From: Chitinophaga sp. GbtcB8
GTDB lineage: Bacteria; Bacteroidota; Bacteroidia; Chitinophagales; Chitinophagaceae
Assembly: GCF_019091455.1 (NCBI RefSeq)
Contig: NZ_JAGXJN010000001.1
Span: 1 to 64,000, forward strand
DNA: 64,000 bases
Direction: 5' to 3'
The position numbers and the translations under genes were made by a program. Shown piece after piece: positions 1 to 8,667 of this stretch. The notes beneath the pieces are model-generated. The model was not told where the DNA came from and made no database searches. It saw only the letters and a list, made by a program, of their open reading frames with translations. Numbering within the stretch: position 1 is the stretch's first letter; every line of letters starts with the position of its first letter.

Positions 1-2
1 CC

Positions 3-284
3 ATAGAAACCTCCCGCTCACAAATGGAGCTGCTGGAAGCATTTTCAGCTTTCCGGTATCCGAATGAGATAGGGCCTGGCGTATATGATATTCACTCACC
101 ACGCGTACCAAGCATTCATGAAATGACGGAGCTGCTGGAAAAAGCCGTGCAGTTATTGCCGGCGCGCAACATCTGGGTAAACCCGGACTGGGGCCTGAAA
201 ACCCGCAAGTGGCCGGAAACCGAGCAGGCGCTGCGTAACATGGTGGCAGCTGCGCAGAATATGCGTGCAGCAGTACCGGTATGA
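3..284 (+). CDS. metE: Cobalamin-independent methionine synthase, C-terminal end (partial)
   Basis: Only the last 93 codons lie in the window; the frame is already open at base 3 with no start. The fragment reads [14 protein letters not shown], then [19 protein letters not shown], then [11 protein letters not shown], which is the highly conserved C-terminal barrel of MetE, carrying part of the homocysteine and zinc site region. The enzyme transfers the methyl group of 5-methyltetrahydropteroyl-triglutamate to homocysteine in the last step of methionine synthesis in the cytoplasm. The gene ends just before an inverted octamer-repeat element. The identification is firm; length and N-terminal half cannot be judged. 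Confidence 0.95.
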   Translation: METSRSQMELLEAFSAFRYPNEIGPGVYDIHSPRVPSIHEMTELLEKAVQLLPARNIWVNPDWGLKTRKWPETEQALRNMVAAAQNMRAAVPV

Positions 285-288
285 TGAT

Positions 289-444
289 GATGTGCAGGTG
301 TGCAGATATGCAAATGTGCAGATGGATTGAAGCGAATAGATGATGATGGTAATGTAAGGATTGTAATAAATTCATTACATTTATTCTACTAATTTTCGTG
401 TTCAACACATTTGCACATCTGCATATTTGCACATTCGCATATTA
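289..444. repeat. Inverted octamer-phased intergenic repeat
   Basis: The left arm (291-322) is four contiguous 8-base words of the type TGTGCAGA/TATGCAAA. The right arm (405-444) is five contiguous 8-base words of the type GCACATCT/GCATATTT, the reverse complement of the left vocabulary. The AT-rich spacer between them contains a smaller inverted repeat (GTAATG ... CATTAC). The element fills the gap between metE and the CWC gene. The same octamer words recur at 17237-17268 and 40853-40978. Function unknown; it could act as a transcript-end hairpin. Confidence 0.8.
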
Positions 445-449
445 AGACT

Positions 450-692
450 ATGGCCTGTCACGAAACCGTTACCTGTCCCAGCTGTAAAACTACTTTTGAG
501 TGCCGTGTAGGTACTATTCTGCGCTGCCAGTGCCAGGATGTACCGCTTACGGAAGATGAGCGCCAGTACATTGCAGAACGTTTTTCCGGATGCCTGTGCG
601 CTTCCTGTTTGCAGGCCATGAAATCCAGCTACAAACAAGAAAAATTCAAACAGCGGTTACATAATATTTTCAACTTATTTGGAAAGCGATAA
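450..692 (+). CDS. Small cysteine-rich CWC-family protein
   Basis: 80 residues. The sequence carries paired cysteines in CPSC (near residue 9), FECRVG, CQCQDV and CLCASCL near residue 50, matching the small Cys_rich_CWC family, thought to bind zinc. An upstream in-frame ATG at 411 lies inside the octamer repeat arm, so the ATG at 450 (MACHETVT) is the better start. The final codons overlap the upstream region of the thioesterase gene by a few bases, so the two are probably co-transcribed. No function is established for the family. Confidence 0.75.
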   Translation: MACHETVTCPSCKTTFECRVGTILRCQCQDVPLTEDERQYIAERFSGCLCASCLQAMKSSYKQEKFKQRLHNIFNLFGKR

Positions 693-696
693 ACGA

Positions 697-1092
697 ATGT
701 CATACGAAGCACAGATTGCCCGTTCCGTTACCCGTATTTATAAAGCTGTTTTCCCGAATACGGTAAACCATTATGATACTATGTTTGGCGGTACCGCCAT
801 GCAGTTAATGGATGAAGTAGCTTTTATTACAGCTACCCGTTTTTCCCGTATGCGGGTAGTAACCGTATCCAGCGACCGTATAGATTTTAAGAAACCTATT
901 CCGCATGGCACTATTATAGAATTGATCGGGGAAGTAATGCATGTAGGTAAAACCAGCCTGCAGGTGCGGGTAACTGTATATGTGGAGCAGATGTATTCCA
1001 ATCACCGGGAGAAGGCCATTGAAGGCACTTTTGCCTTTGTGGCGATCGATGATCAAAAGCGGCCAACAGCGATTGTGCTGCCGCCGGAGTGA
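697..1092 (+). CDS. Acyl-CoA thioesterase, hotdog fold
   Basis: 131 residues, the usual length for single-hotdog thioesterases of the YciA/BFIT type. The conserved stretch FPNTVNHYDTMFGG followed by MQLMDEVAF contains the N...G..FGG...D pattern of the active-site helix. It probably hydrolyses acyl-CoA to free fatty acid and CoA in the cytoplasm; chain-length preference cannot be read. A start at 679 would overlap the previous gene by 14 bases; the ATG at 697 (MSYEAQIA) fits the family start better. A rho-independent terminator follows directly. Confidence 0.85.
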   Translation: MSYEAQIARSVTRIYKAVFPNTVNHYDTMFGGTAMQLMDEVAFITATRFSRMRVVTVSSDRIDFKKPIPHGTIIELIGEVMHVGKTSLQVRVTVYVEQMYSNHREKAIEGTFAFVAIDDQKRPTAIVLPPE

Positions 1093-1093
1093 T

Positions 1094-1132
1094 AAAAAAA
1101 AGTCCTGCATCTAAGACGCAGGACTTTTTTTT
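1094..1132 (+). terminator. Rho-independent terminator after the thioesterase gene
   Basis: Stem AGTCCTGC (1101-1108) with GCAGGACT (1118-1125), then a run of eight T. An A-run on the left side lets it also serve the leftward FKBP gene. The same stem word recurs in the terminator at 24375-24408. Confidence 0.85.
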
Positions 1133-1156
1133 ATACACTACTCAATTCGTGATTAA

Positions 1157-1585
1157 CTATTTTATTTCTACAAGCTCTATTTCAAAGATCAGATCTTCAC
1201 CAGCCAGCGGATGGTTGGCATCCAGTGTAACAAATTCAGTGCTTACACTGGCTACTTTTACCGGGAATACCTGGCCCTGTGCATTGCTCATTTGCAGCTC
1301 CATACCTATTTCCGGTTTCAGGTCGGGCGGTATATTAGCTTTAGGAAAATCCATGATCAGCTCATCGTTCTTGGGGCCATAAGCCTGATCCACAGGGATT
1401 TCCAACCTTTTTTTGTCGCCTACCTGCATCTCGAGTACGCCACTATCAAAGCCTTTGATCACCATGCCGGCACCTACTTTAAACTCCAGCGGGTCTCTTC
1501 CTTCAGAAGAATCAAACGTAGTACCGTTGATTAAAGTACCATGATAATGTACACGTACCGTATCCCCGTTTTTAACTGTTTGCAT
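1157..1585 (-). CDS. FKBP-type peptidyl-prolyl cis-trans isomerase, SlyD-like
   Basis: 142 residues. The N-terminal FKBP half has VRVHYHGTLINGTTFDSS and GMVIKGFDSGVLEMQVG; a middle insert (about residues 70-120) with DLKPEIGMELQM corresponds to the insert-in-flap chaperone domain, and the FKBP strand returns at the C-terminus (LIFEIELVEIK). It catalyses proline isomerisation and assists folding in the cytoplasm. The histidine-rich metal tail of E. coli SlyD is absent. It is a single-gene unit convergent with the thioesterase. Confidence 0.88.
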   Translation of the reverse strand: MQTVKNGDTVRVHYHGTLINGTTFDSSEGRDPLEFKVGAGMVIKGFDSGVLEMQVGDKKRLEIPVDQAYGPKNDELIMDFPKANIPPDLKPEIGMELQMSNAQGQVFPVKVASVSTEFVTLDANHPLAGEDLIFEIELVEIK

Positions 1586-1851
1586 AACGAATAATAATTA
1601 AGTGTTAACAGATGATGTCTGCTGCAAGGTAAGGAAAAAAGATCATGGCGCACAAGCTGAGCAATCCGTATTTTTACACGCCTGTTATGCATTGGTGCTG
1701 ATAACATGACTGATACTGCCGGGCTGGCAGCCATGTTCACCCAGGCCCGCCTGCCATATGCCTGTATGGTTAATATGAGGCAGTATCGTAGCGTAACATA
1801 ATGTTATAAGGCTACTTGTAATTATAAATTTTTAATTATTTATTATAAAAG

Positions 1852-2790
1852 ATGATCGAGAAACAAGACCTGCGCATTGTGTTTATGGGTACACCTGATT
1901 TTGCAGTGGCATCACTGGATATATTGGTACAGGAAGGCTACCAGATTGTTGGAGTGATCACGGCGCCGGATAAACCCGCTGGGCGTGGCTTACAGCTGCA
2001 GGAAAGCGCCGTAAAGAAATATGCAGTAACGAAAGGACTAAAAATATTACAACCGGAGAAGCTGAAGAACCCGGAATTCCTGGAAGAATTAACCGCCTTA
2101 AAGGCGCATCTGCAGGTGGTAGTGGCTTTCCGCATGCTGCCGGAAGTAGTATGGAATATGCCGCCCCTGGGTACTATTAACGTACATGCGTCCCTGTTAC
2201 CTGACTACCGGGGCGCTGCGCCTATTAACTGGGCTATTATTAACGGCGAAAAGGTATCCGGCGTTACTACCTTTAAACTGCAGCATGCTATTGATACGGG
2301 TAATGTGCTGTTCAGCGCACAGGTGCCCATTAGCGATGATGAAACAGCCGGTGAGCTGCATGATGACCTGATGCAGACCGGCGCACAGGTACTTTTAAAA
2401 ACCGTAGCAGCCATTGCAGCCGGTACCGCTGAAGAGCAGCCGCAGCCCGCGCTGGACCCGGAAAAGATAAAACATGCTCCCAAGATATTTAAAGAAGACG
2501 GGCGTATTAACTGGCAGCAGCCTATTGACAAGATCTATAACCTGGTGCGGGGCCTGAGCCCCTACCCCACTGCGTGGACCACCCTGCAGGATAAACAGCT
2601 GAAAATATTTAAAGCCTCTAAAGAACATGCTACCCCTGCCGTAGCACCCGGCGAGCCGTTAACAGATAACAGATCTTACCTGAAAATAGCCGCCAGTGAT
2701 GGTTACCTGGTATTACAGGAAATACAGCTGGAAGGAAAAAAGAAGATGGAGATTGAGGCTTTCCTGCGAGGGTTCCGGCTTGGTAATTAA
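1852..2790 (+). CDS. fmt: Methionyl-tRNA formyltransferase
   Basis: 312 residues, normal length. The N-terminal formyltransferase domain begins LRIVFMGTPDFAV and carries the family signature SLLPDYRGAAPINWA (about residues 115-130) containing the catalytic Asn-His-Asp surroundings. The C-terminal tRNA-binding barrel contains DGRINW and RGLSPYPTAWT. It formylates Met on the initiator tRNA, using 10-formyl-THF; an initiator tRNA gene is also in this window at 59610-59681. It is ended by a strong bidirectional terminator shared with the leftward LysM gene. Confidence 0.97.
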   Translation: MIEKQDLRIVFMGTPDFAVASLDILVQEGYQIVGVITAPDKPAGRGLQLQESAVKKYAVTKGLKILQPEKLKNPEFLEELTALKAHLQVVVAFRMLPEVVWNMPPLGTINVHASLLPDYRGAAPINWAIINGEKVSGVTTFKLQHAIDTGNVLFSAQVPISDDETAGELHDDLMQTGAQVLLKTVAAIAAGTAEEQPQPALDPEKIKHAPKIFKEDGRINWQQPIDKIYNLVRGLSPYPTAWTTLQDKQLKIFKASKEHATPAVAPGEPLTDNRSYLKIAASDGYLVLQEIQLEGKKKMEIEAFLRGFRLGN

Positions 2791-2803
2791 TAATCAGGTA
2801 CAT

Positions 2804-2849
2804 AAAAAAAGAAAGGCTGCTCATTACTTTGAGCAGCCTTTCTTTTATG
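2804..2849. terminator. Bidirectional terminator between fmt and the LysM gene
   Basis: A perfect 17-base stem, AAAAGAAAGGCTGCTCA (2807-2823) with its complement at 2830-2846, and a 6-base loop. A-rich on one side and T-rich on the other, so it works for both converging genes. Confidence 0.92.
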
Positions 2850-2860
2850 ATCTGTGATTA

Positions 2861-3913
2861 TTAATTCTCGTAACTCAGCTCACAATAGAACTTCGTTTCA
2901 TTAGTGCCCAGGGCTTCAATGGCAGAATCACTTAGCTTGATGATCAAACCGGCGTTCTGCTTCATTTGCGGGATGGCTTCCAGCACTTTGGCATAAATGG
3001 ATTTACCATTCAGCGGGTTGGTAACTTTTATAATGGTGCCACGGGAAGCGGAGTTATGCAGGGCATAATACTTACCTGCACCGGCATTGCTCTTAAACCA
3101 GGAGCCAGGGCCTTTTTCAGTGGTTGGCTTTTTACCGGAAGTTTGCTGCGAATAGATCTGCTCAAAGCTGGAACCGGATGGCGCTGGCGGCGGCGTGCTG
3201 GCTGCGGGAGCGGGAACTGGCGCAGGCGCCGATGCATGCGTTTCGCTGGCACTATTGTTATCGCTTTCTGTAGTATTGCTGCTTACCGGCGGCGCAGGCG
3301 TAACTACCGGGGGAGCCGGTGTTAGTACGGGAGCCGGAGCAGGATCGTTCTTTACAACAGTAGTGGTTTCTGTTACCGGCGGTGCAGGTGCAGGGCTGGC
3401 AGGTGTAGCAGCAGGAGTAGTAGACGGCGGTGCTGCAGCAGGTGTATGAGATGCGATCACGGCGCCATTGACAGTACCTTTCACATATCCTACTATCAGA
3501 TAACTGTCTTTCTGTACACCATCGCCCGTCAGATTATTCCAGTGGCGGACGTTATCCAGCGACACTTTATTATAATTAACGCTGATGCGGTACAGGGTTT
3601 CTTTTTCCAGTACTTTATGATATACCGGGTGGCCGGCTGCTTCACCGCTTTGTACAAAGTTGCCTTTGTTCAGCGGGATCTTTACGCTTTGACCCAGCTG
3701 TAATCCACCATCAAAATTAAGATTGTTCTGTGCGGCAATTTCTTTGGGGGGCACGCTGTAGGCGCGTGACAGGCTATAGAAGGTCTCTCCTTTTGTTACA
3801 GTGTGCATTAAATACAGATCAGGAGCAGTGCCCTGTACCTCTAATATGTCCTGTGCCTGTACACCTGCTGCACCTAACATAATTCCCATGATAATCAACA
3901 ATGATCTGACCAT
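2861..3913 (-). CDS. Exported LysM protein with proline-rich linker and RlpA-like domain
   Basis: 350 residues with a signal peptide (MVRSLLIIMGIMLGAAGVQA). Two LysM modules follow: one at about 32-80 (HTVTKGETFYSLSRAYSVPP) and one at about 95-145 (KVLEKETLYRISVNYNKV). A Pro/Ala/Thr-rich linker spans about 165-260. The C-terminal 80 residues (KYYALHNSASRGTIIKVTNP, then GKSIYAKVLEAIP) look like a double-psi beta-barrel of the RlpA/expansin type. The protein probably binds peptidoglycan in the periplasm; lytic activity is uncertain. The start at 3913 is chosen over 3952 because it begins the signal peptide. Confidence 0.85.
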   Translation of the reverse strand: MVRSLLIIMGIMLGAAGVQAQDILEVQGTAPDLYLMHTVTKGETFYSLSRAYSVPPKEIAAQNNLNFDGGLQLGQSVKIPLNKGNFVQSGEAAGHPVYHKVLEKETLYRISVNYNKVSLDNVRHWNNLTGDGVQKDSYLIVGYVKGTVNGAVIASHTPAAAPPSTTPAATPASPAPAPPVTETTTVVKNDPAPAPVLTPAPPVVTPAPPVSSNTTESDNNSASETHASAPAPVPAPAASTPPPAPSGSSFEQIYSQQTSGKKPTTEKGPGSWFKSNAGAGKYYALHNSASRGTIIKVTNPLNGKSIYAKVLEAIPQMKQNAGLIIKLSDSAIEALGTNETKFYCELSYEN

Positions 3914-4005
3914 ACTGACTCTTTTTATAATGCTAAACGCATTTTCCGGCAACGAATATATGCGTTAAAATTGATAAATTTTGATTCTCCGCCGGTGTGA
4001 AAACC

Positions 4006-5421
4006 TCAAATCTCTTTTAAAATACGGAGTTCTTTAGGATAATAATTGTTGATGCGGTTAGGCAATATCTTGGCCCATCCCAGGGGCATTTGCTCATATA
4101 CCATCAGCGCCCAGCCCTTTACATCAGTGGGTACTGCCGGATCTTCCTTACGCAGGTATTGTAAGGCTTGTACTTTATTCAGCGCTACCTGCGGTATGTT
4201 GGCAGCCAGTAAAGTGCTCATGGCTAACTGGTGGTCCGGTACCAATTCTTTCGCAGTCAACTGCCCGGCTTTTACGCCGGCTTTCCGCAAATATAACTGT
4301 TGTTGCAATACGGCCACTGCGGGCGCCAGGCTGGCGGGCAAAATAATCGCATCGCCCTGATGCTCCATTAAGAACATTTCTGCCGTGGTATTCAACCAGG
4401 GGAATACTTTATCCTGCTCTTTTTTAGATAACGCTGGCAGGCTGTCTTTTAGTTTGCGGGAAGCCACCGGATCTGCGCTGGTCTTGCGGAAACAGGCAAT
4501 AAAAAAACCTTCGCCCATTACCTGGTCCGGGTAAAAACGGTAACCTTCACAATTTCGTTTATCCGACCTGGTGGTTACAATATGCCAGCCTGCCGGCACC
4601 TGCAAGGGTATATTTTCAGCTTCCAGCTCTGTTGATAACCAGTCCAGGATAACTTCATCTTCTTCTTTAGAGTAAGAACAGGTGGAGTAAATGAGCACGC
4701 CATTCTCTTTCAGCGCAGGCCACGCATCAGCCAGGATACGCTGCTGGCGCTGGCTGCAAAGCGTTACATTTTCCGGCGACCATTCCTCCACTGCTTCGGG
4801 ATCGCGGCGGAACAAACCGGAGCCTGAACAGGGCGCATCTACCACCAGCACATCAAAAAAGCCGGGCAGGCGGCCCATATCCCGCGGATCATTGTTCGTA
4901 ACCACCACATTCTGCGCACCCCAGCGGCTAATATTATCTGCCAGCAAACCGGCACGGGCGCGGATCACTTCATTGGCCACCAGCAAACTATCTGCAGAAA
5001 GTAAAGCCTGCAGCAGCGTGCTTTTACCACCCGGTGCAGCGCAGAGGTCCAGTACCTTCAAAGGCTGCGACAGATCGCAGGTTTGGCGGATGGCATATTC
5101 CAGGAACATAGACGAGGCTTCCTGCACGTAGTATGCGCCGGCGTGAAAAAAAGGATCGAGCGTAAAGGATGGACGTTGCGGCAGGTAATAACCGTACTGC
5201 GACCAGGGCACCGGGCTTACCGGCGCAGCGCTGAGCGACTGTAATACCTGTGCTGCTGCAGCAGCATTGTGCACTTTAGCCGGGTTCAAACGCAGGGAAG
5301 TAACCCGCTCTCCGCTTGCATGCATCTGTAAAAATGCTTCCTCGTTATAACCCGGAAGCCCCCGCAAACCGGCTAACAGCGCAGGAGGTAAATATGTAGA
5401 CACTAGAAATTCTTTTCGCAA
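4006..5421 (-). CDS. rRNA/tRNA cytosine-C5 methyltransferase, RsmF/RsmB type
   Basis: 471 residues. The SAM-binding motif is LDLCAAPGGKSTLLQ near residue 125. The two catalytic cysteines are in DAPCSGSGLF (motif IV) and STCSYSKEEDE (motif VI). The C-terminal region (FFIACFRK and beyond) resembles the extra RNA-binding half of RsmF (YebU). The likely product is m5C in 16S rRNA. The ATG at 5421 overlaps a promoter -7 box (5419-5426), so the real start may be the GTG at 5403 (VSTYLPP) or the gene may have a very short leader. Confidence 0.88.
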   Translation of the reverse strand: MRKEFLVSTYLPPALLAGLRGLPGYNEEAFLQMHASGERVTSLRLNPAKVHNAAAAAQVLQSLSAAPVSPVPWSQYGYYLPQRPSFTLDPFFHAGAYYVQEASSMFLEYAIRQTCDLSQPLKVLDLCAAPGGKSTLLQALLSADSLLVANEVIRARAGLLADNISRWGAQNVVVTNNDPRDMGRLPGFFDVLVVDAPCSGSGLFRRDPEAVEEWSPENVTLCSQRQQRILADAWPALKENGVLIYSTCSYSKEEDEVILDWLSTELEAENIPLQVPAGWHIVTTRSDKRNCEGYRFYPDQVMGEGFFIACFRKTSADPVASRKLKDSLPALSKKEQDKVFPWLNTTAEMFLMEHQGDAIILPASLAPAVAVLQQQLYLRKAGVKAGQLTAKELVPDHQLAMSTLLAANIPQVALNKVQALQYLRKEDPAVPTDVKGWALMVYEQMPLGWAKILPNRINNYYPKELRILKEI

Positions 5422-5426
5422 AAATA
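5419..5426 (-). promoter_or_regulatory. Bacteroidota -7 promoter box upstream of the rRNA methyltransferase
   Basis: TATTTTTG on the minus strand (CAAAAATA on the plus strand) fits TAnnTTTG. It coincides with the annotated ATG, which argues for a downstream start codon. Confidence 0.5.
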
Positions 5427-5518
5427 ATTAATAATGAATAATTAAAAATCAATAGACATAGTGCCGGTACTGCGCGTAACAACAGCCCTGCGATTATTAA
5501 TTATTCAATTATTAATTA
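5423..5518. repeat. Inverted heptamer-phased repeat, AATAATT family
   Basis: The left arm (5423-5457) is five contiguous 7-base words (AATAATT, AATAATG, AATAATT and two variants). The right arm (5493-5518) is made of ATTATTA, ATTATTC and AATTATT, the complementary vocabulary. The spacer is 35 bases and GC-richer. The stop codon of pntB (5516-5518) lies in the right arm. Confidence 0.75.
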
Positions 5519-6913
5519 AACCTGTTTGATCTCCGCGATCAGCTGTTGTAATACCTGCTTGGCATCCCCGAACAGCATAGAGGTTTTGGGTTGAAAGAAA
5601 AGATCGTTCTCAATACCAGCGTAACCGGGTTTCATGCTACGCTTATTTACGATCACCATTTTGGCGGTTTCCACTTCCAGGATGGGCATACCGTATATAG
5701 GGCTGTCGGGGTCGTGTTTAGCTGCGGGGTTCACCACATCATTAGCACCTAAAACCAACACTACATCTGTAGTAGGCAGGGAGGCGTTGGCCTGCTCCAT
5801 TTCCAGGAGCTTATCGTACGATACATCTGCTTCTGCCAGCAGCACGTTCATATGCCCCGGCATACGGCCTGCCACCGGGTGAATAGCATACAGCACGCTT
5901 ACCCCTTTTTCTTCCAGCTGTTTTTCCAGCTCATGACAGGCATGCTGGGCCTGCGCTACGGCCAGCCCATATCCTGGCACGATCATCACTTTTTGTGCAT
6001 ATGCCAGCACCACTGCCGCATCTGACAAAGAAATAGCTTTGTATAATCCCTGCTCCTTAGCCACACCGGCTTTGGCGCCTCCAAACGAGCCAATGAGCAC
6101 ATTTTTCAGGGAGCGGTTCATAGCCTTACACATTAAAATAGTAAGGATGGTACCTGCAGAACCTACCAGGATACCACCGGTAAGCATTACCTGGTTGTTA
6201 TATAAAAAACCTCCGCAAGCTGCAGCTACGCCGGTAAAAGAGTTCAGCAGGGAAATTACCACCGGCATATCTGCACCGCCAATGGGCATCACAAACAATA
6301 CTCCGTATAACAATGCTAACACTAATACAATGTAAAATAAAATGTGGTGGTGCACCTGCAATCCGTCATTACTCAAAAGCAGCCATACAGCGCAAATGAC
6401 CATTACGGCCAGCACTACCTGGTTCACAATATGCTGCCCCTTAAATGCAAAATCTTTGATACGCCCGTTCAGCTTTCCCCAGGCAATCATGCTGCCGGCA
6501 AAGGAAACAGCGCCTATCATTAAACCCAGTAAAATGGTCAGCAGCTCTCCGGTTGTTACCACATTCTCACTTAAATGCCGGAACTCTATTGCAGAGATCA
6601 ATGCCGCGCAGGCCCCGCCGGTACCGTTGAACAGGCTTACCATTTCCGGCATGGCGGTCATTTTCACCTTTTTTGCAGCCAGCACGCCTATTACGCCGCC
6701 AATGATCAACCCTGTGAAGATCCATCCATAATTATGCAATCGCTCTCCGTTGTGCTCATACAGGAAGATGGTGCCCAGGATAGCCAGCGTCATGCCGCCG
6801 GCCGCTATCAGGTTGCCTTTGCGGGCAGTAGCCGGATGGCTGAGCATTTTTAAACCAATAATAAATGTAACAGAGCCAAGCAGGTAAATGATGGATAACA
6901 CGCTGAAGGACAT
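5516..6913 (-). CDS. pntB: NAD(P) transhydrogenase subunit beta
   Basis: 465 residues. About nine hydrophobic segments fill residues 1-270 (domain II) and the NADP(H)-binding domain III occupies roughly 290-465, with GYGLAVAQAQHA, GRMPGHMNVLLAEA and GANDVVNPAA. With PntA it couples hydride transfer from NADH to NADP+ to proton entry across the inner membrane, supplying NADPH. It is the last gene of a three-gene operon, three bases after pntAb. Confidence 0.96.
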   Translation of the reverse strand: MSFSVLSIIYLLGSVTFIIGLKMLSHPATARKGNLIAAGGMTLAILGTIFLYEHNGERLHNYGWIFTGLIIGGVIGVLAAKKVKMTAMPEMVSLFNGTGGACAALISAIEFRHLSENVVTTGELLTILLGLMIGAVSFAGSMIAWGKLNGRIKDFAFKGQHIVNQVVLAVMVICAVWLLLSNDGLQVHHHILFYIVLVLALLYGVLFVMPIGGADMPVVISLLNSFTGVAAACGGFLYNNQVMLTGGILVGSAGTILTILMCKAMNRSLKNVLIGSFGGAKAGVAKEQGLYKAISLSDAAVVLAYAQKVMIVPGYGLAVAQAQHACHELEKQLEEKGVSVLYAIHPVAGRMPGHMNVLLAEADVSYDKLLEMEQANASLPTTDVVLVLGANDVVNPAAKHDPDSPIYGMPILEVETAKMVIVNKRSMKPGYAGIENDLFFQPKTSMLFGDAKQVLQQLIAEIKQV

Positions 6914-6916
6914 ACT

Positions 6917-7213
6917 CTATTTTTTGGATTTAAACATTTCCAGCATCCGGTCCGTAACCACAAAACCGCCCACCACGTTTAATGTACCCAGTATTACGGA
7001 AAGGAAACCCAGTATCAGTGCAATGTAATTATCTGCTTCTGCCTGCCCCATAACAATAATAGCGCCTATGATCACTACCCCATGAATGGCATTGGCGCCG
7101 CTCATGAGCGGTGTATGCAGTACTGCAGGTACACGGGATATTACTTCTATACCCAGGAAAATGGACAGAATAACGATGTAGATGAGCTCAATATGTTGGT
7201 GAATGAATGACAT
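6917..7213 (-). CDS. pntAb: NAD(P) transhydrogenase subunit alpha part 2 (membrane)
   Basis: 98 residues with three or four predicted membrane helices. HTPLMSGANAIHGVVIIGA is the typical signature of the membrane part of the alpha subunit. The alpha chain is split here, as in Rhodospirillum-type enzymes: the soluble NAD domain is the separate upstream gene. The gap to pntA is 25 bases. Confidence 0.95.
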   Translation of the reverse strand: MSFIHQHIELIYIVILSIFLGIEVISRVPAVLHTPLMSGANAIHGVVIIGAIIVMGQAEADNYIALILGFLSVILGTLNVVGGFVVTDRMLEMFKSKK

Positions 7214-7238
7214 GGAATGCGGTTTTTTAATTTTTACT

Positions 7239-8375
7239 TTATACTTCCTCTTTCAATCCGCACAGCGCTTTTACTCTTTCATTGGTAATAACACCATTAT
7301 GCGTGATACAGGCGCCCTGCACAATATCATCTTCAAAATCCGGCACGGCCTGGCCATTGCGGATAATGAGCTGTAAAAAGTTGAACAGGTTGCGGGCATA
7401 CAGTTTGCTGGCATCTGCCGGCATAACAGCAGCCAGGTTAGAGTTACCGATAATGGTAACGCCGTTATGCAGGATGGTGCTGTCGTTTTTTGTAAGCGCC
7501 GTATTGCCGCCGGTAGCGGCTGCCAGGTCTACGATCACTGCGCCGGGCCGCATGGTGTTCAGCATTTCCTGTGAAATAAGCTGTGGCGCCGTTTTGCCGG
7601 GTATTTGCGCCGTGGTGATCACAATATCCGCCTTGGCAATGCTGGCGGCTATTCTTTCCTCCTGTTTACGTTTATACGCATCCGTTTGCTCTACAGCATA
7701 CCCGCCGGCGGCCGATGCATCTGCCGCACCTTCCACTTCAATAAAGCGGGCGCCTAAGCTCATTACCTCTTCCTTCACAGCAGGGCGGGTATCAAACACC
7801 TCTACTACCGCGCCTAAACGGCGAGCTGTGGCAATGGCCTGCAAACCCGCTACCCCGGCGCCTAAGATCAATACTTTGGCGGGGGCAATGCTGCCTGCGG
7901 CAGTCATGAACATAGGGAAATAACGGCTATAGGTATACGCTGCCAGCAACACCGCCTTATAACCGGCAATGTTAGCCTGGGAGCTTAATACATCCATACT
8001 TTGGGCACGGGTGGTACGGGGAATGCTATCCAGGCTGAAAAGTGTGAGCTGGCGGTCAGCTGCCTGCTGCATTTGCCGGGTATTATAAAGAGGCTGGTAC
8101 ACACCGGCCAGTATTTTACCGGGCTGCATGTTTTCCCATATAGCCGGTTCCGGTAGTTGAATGCTGAGGATAAGGTTGGCCTGCTGTACAATTTCAGCTG
8201 CCGGTTTAATGATGGCGCCGGCCTGCGTATAGGCATCATCGGGGTGAAAGGCCAGGGCGCCGGCATTGGGCTCCACCCACACAGTAACAGATTGCTGGCT
8301 TAGTTGCTTTACGACTTCCGGTACTAAAGAAACACGTTGTTCGCCTGTTTTTTCTTTGAGGACACCTGCAATCAT
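7239..8375 (-). CDS. pntA: NAD(P) transhydrogenase subunit alpha part 1 (NAD-binding)
   Basis: 378 residues of alanine dehydrogenase/PNT fold. The N-terminal domain begins IAGVLKEKTGEQRVSLVPE; the Rossmann nucleotide site is VLILGAGVAGLQAIATARRL near residue 170. The conserved RxxQxxxxD-like loop RTTRAQSMDVLSSQAN contacts domain III in known structures. It binds NAD(H) on the cytoplasmic face. First gene of the pntA-pntAb-pntB operon. Confidence 0.96.
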   Translation of the reverse strand: MIAGVLKEKTGEQRVSLVPEVVKQLSQQSVTVWVEPNAGALAFHPDDAYTQAGAIIKPAAEIVQQANLILSIQLPEPAIWENMQPGKILAGVYQPLYNTRQMQQAADRQLTLFSLDSIPRTTRAQSMDVLSSQANIAGYKAVLLAAYTYSRYFPMFMTAAGSIAPAKVLILGAGVAGLQAIATARRLGAVVEVFDTRPAVKEEVMSLGARFIEVEGAADASAAGGYAVEQTDAYKRKQEERIAASIAKADIVITTAQIPGKTAPQLISQEMLNTMRPGAVIVDLAAATGGNTALTKNDSTILHNGVTIIGNSNLAAVMPADASKLYARNLFNFLQLIIRNGQAVPDFEDDIVQGACITHNGVITNERVKALCGLKEEV

Positions 8376-8450
8376 CTGTGAAAATTTATTGATGAAATTT
8401 AAAGAAAAAACAGCAGGAATGGAAAAGAAAGTTGGAAAGCAGCGTAAGCC

Positions 8451-8485
8451 ATTAGCTATTAGCTGTTAGCCGTTAGCAGTTAGCG
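8451..8485. repeat. Heptamer-phased repeat, TTAGC family, single arm
   Basis: Five perfect contiguous heptamers, each of the form RTTAGCN (ATTAGCT, ATTAGCT, GTTAGCC, GTTAGCA, GTTAGCG). I see no clear complementary partner arm. It lies upstream of pntA, in the gap before the DoxX-like gene. Related words occur at 40098-40132 and, in complement, at 11071-11091. Confidence 0.85.
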
Positions 8486-8667
8486 CTGGCAGGCCTAAAG
8501 AGCACGGCAATTGAATAACACTTGCACTGTAGCTGCCAGGGCGCATGCACAAACAGGGAGTGGTAACCTGGATACCCATACTTATTTCCCCGGAAAAAAT
8601 TTCCCCGGATCTGTCCAATTCCGGTTTGCCCGGTCATTATTGTAATGAACCACAAACTTATACCACC

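Noticed and set aside
411-449. Earlier start for the CWC protein
   Set aside because: The extra codons are the octamer repeat arm.
1586-1851. A small gene between the FKBP gene and fmt
   Set aside because: The frames there are short, show no family resemblance and contain no start context; I see nothing supportable in this gap.
3195-3449. Rightward glycine-rich reading frame opposite the LysM gene
   Set aside because: It is the antisense of the Pro/Ala-rich linker; low-complexity shadow only.
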